Assembly: GCA_964511495.1 (NCBI GenBank) | Contig: CAZEFT010000010.1 | Span: forward strand, 48,835-112,834 | Reading direction: 5' to 3' | Source: Litorimonas sp964511495 | GTDB lineage: Bacteria; Pseudomonadota; Alphaproteobacteria; Caulobacterales; Maricaulaceae | DNA: 64,000 nt | In this document: one piece after another, positions 63,066 through 64,000 of the stretch | How the letters are laid out: each line of letters starts with the position of its first letter | Numbering within the stretch: position 1 is the stretch's first letter | The notes under the pieces: model-generated | What the model was told of the DNA's origin: nothing | Seen by the model: the letters and a program-made list of their open reading frames with translations, nothing else | Database searches by the model: none | Program-made: the position numbers and the translations under genes

Positions 63066-63083
63066 TTGACAACATATTGTCAA
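63066..63083. promoter_or_regulatory. MarR-type operator, copy 2
   Basis: TTGACAA-CATA-TTGTCAA is a perfect 7-bp palindrome, 35 bases from copy 1 centre to centre and 18 bases before the marR ATG. It overlaps where RNA polymerase would bind for marR, so self-repression is likely. Confidence 0.8.
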
Positions 63084-63101
63084 TATATTCAGGAGAAATC
63101 A

Positions 63102-63569
63102 ATGTCGGGAAAGATACACTCGCCTGCGGGCGCTTTAATGACGGACCTTATCCTGGAAACATTCCGGCTAAATGGTCGATTAATTTCAACCGGTGACAGG
63201 TTGGTTAAACCCATAGGCTTATCAAGTGCGCGCTGGCAGGTTTTAGGGGCAATTCACTTTGCGGAAACTCCTCAGACAGTAGCCTGGTTGGCACGCAGTA
63301 TGGGGCTAACCAGACAAGCTGTCCAACGCATCGCAAACGAGCTTGAAAAAGAAGGATTGGTTTTATTCCAGCCTAATCCGCGCCACAAACGTGCAAATTT
63401 AGTAAGACTCACTAAACAAGGCCAGAATGTTTATAATGCGGCTGACCAGCAACAAATCGAATGGATAAACACATTATCTCGTGGCTTTGACGTCAAGGAA
63501 ATTCAATGCGCTCTAAAAGTTATGCAAGCCATGCGGTCTAATCTAGAAATGGAATTGAGTGAGGATTAA
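63102..63569 (+). CDS. MarR-family transcriptional regulator
   Basis: The 155-residue protein has the winged helix region SSARWQVLGAIHFAETPQTVAWLARSMGLTRQAVQRIANELEKEGLVLFQPNP (about 38-95), then the wing HKRANLVRLTKQG and a C-terminal dimer helix. No obvious redox cysteines are seen, so ligand control is likelier than thiol control. The ATG at 63102 has AGGAGA before it; a TTG upstream at 63066 lies inside the palindrome and is rejected. It probably represses itself and the ABM/b561 genes. Confidence 0.93.
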   Translation: MSGKIHSPAGALMTDLILETFRLNGRLISTGDRLVKPIGLSSARWQVLGAIHFAETPQTVAWLARSMGLTRQAVQRIANELEKEGLVLFQPNPRHKRANLVRLTKQGQNVYNAADQQQIEWINTLSRGFDVKEIQCALKVMQAMRSNLEMELSED

Positions 63570-63742
63570 AAACTGCCCTCAAAAACTTTTGACAAATTTT
63601 TTTGTACAACAAATTGAGCACTCCATTGCCTATAACCCAATATGTTTGAAGCACTCAAAAAATAATAATCCTCGGTTAGAGTTTCAAAACCTTCAATGAA
63701 TTCAGTCTCTTGTGAGAAAATCAAGAGAATGATCCACGGTCT
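63566..63742 (-). pseudogene. Possible 3' end of an interrupted gene
   Basis: A 58-codon open frame runs on the minus strand to a TAA at 63568-63566, overlapping the marR stop. The product is rich in aromatic residues, starting RPWIILLIFSQETEF and ending QKNLSKVFEGSF, and looks like real protein. Going upstream the frame meets a TAA three codons beyond 63742, exactly where the structured-looking sequence begins, and no start codon with a ribosome site is seen. I read it as the tail of a gene cut by an insertion at 63742/63743. I do not recognise a family, and chance openness of this AT-rich stretch cannot be excluded. Confidence 0.4.
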
Positions 63743-64000
63743 GTGAGCTTAGGGTATAGTGAGTTTGTTCTTCACGACGGGCCTAATCGTACGTTGGATT
63801 GGCGTGAAAGATGACATGCGTTGTTAAAAGGCAAGGAGTGTAACGGCTTCTTGGTCAGTAGGCAGCTCAACGAGTGCTATTAACGTCCTGTAACGGGAGG
63901 TCTCTTGGCCGTTGTCGGAAAAAACATGTCACTGCGGGGGCGCTGAGTGTCCTGATATATTGGCAATATTCGGTGTTATGCACCGGATAGGGATTGCACC
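63743..64000 (+). ncRNA. Possible 5' domain of a group II intron (cut by window edge)
   Basis: This stretch has no long frame on either strand and begins GTGAGC, like the 5' end (GUGYG/GUGAG) of bacterial group II introns. Short helices can be drawn: GTGA/TCAC (63759-63775), AACGG/CCGTT (63892-63913) and CGGTG-TTATG-CACCG (63971-63985). The segment GGCGTGAAAG also looks like intron domain I. It starts just where the minus-strand frame ends. A reverse transcriptase gene would be expected beyond the window. This rests on pattern memory, not a covariance search; another structured RNA is possible. Confidence 0.35.

Overview
The window reads as an ordinary stretch of chromosome from a Gram-negative alphaproteobacterium of middling G+C. 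The clues are family content and gene order: a mitofilin-like gene inside a hemC-hemD-hemY cluster, an HWE-type histidine kinase, an lptF-lptG-surA-pdxA-rsmA run, a fabD-fabG-acpP-fabF-mltG-gmk run, and long PstA/PstC proteins. A marine, Hyphomonadaceae-like organism is plausible, but the order cannot be settled from this sequence alone.

Layout. 1-8 kb: carB and carA (carbamoyl phosphate synthase) on the minus strand, separated by an M48 protease, a small membrane protein and an SDR on the plus strand. 8-12.4 kb: yqeY, yggT and the cytochrome c maturation genes ccmF-ccmG-ccmH-ccmI(short). 12.4-16.6 kb (minus): hemC, hemD, mitofilin-like gene, hemY. 16.7-22.2 kb: tsaD-gpsA-yciI (plus), an orphan HWE kinase and pepA-holC (minus). 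22.4-29.5 kb (plus): lptF-lptG, surA-pdxA-rsmA and a degenerate kinase-receiver protein. 29.5-34.7 kb (minus): fatty-acid synthesis genes with mltG and gmk. 34.9-42 kb: a cation/proton antiporter, a phosphoesterase, an acyltransferase, a WaaL/ExoQ-type membrane protein, pyruvate kinase and a LysM lipoprotein. 42-46.5 kb: a possible small ORF, dienelactone hydrolase, rnd, a pseudouridine synthase, and a divergent Lrp/cysteine-synthase pair. 46.5-53.2 kb: pstSCAB with a DUF6065-like first gene, divergent from a PiT-like permease. 53.3-57 kb: an ABC exporter pair, tRNA-Leu(TAG) and a MATE transporter. 57-61.6 kb: maeB divergent from glnB-glnA. 61.6-64 kb: an AT-richer accessory end with cytochrome b561, two ABM-domain proteins, a divergent MarR regulator and two operator-like palindromes, then a probable interrupted ORF and a structured-looking non-coding stretch.

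How the genes work together. Most encode core metabolism and envelope building: pyrimidine/arginine precursor supply, haem and cytochrome c biogenesis, LPS transport and outer-membrane protein folding, fatty-acid synthesis, phosphate uptake and nitrogen assimilation. The parts most worth a second look are the MarR/ABM/b561 module with its twin palindromes, the possible group II intron 5' end at the right edge, the pseudokinase with an intact receiver, the paired 17-bp repeats between maeB and glnB, the missing lptD in the lpt-surA cluster, and the gene content around the pst operon. I found no CRISPR array, prophage, insertion sequence with terminal repeats, or recognisable defence system.
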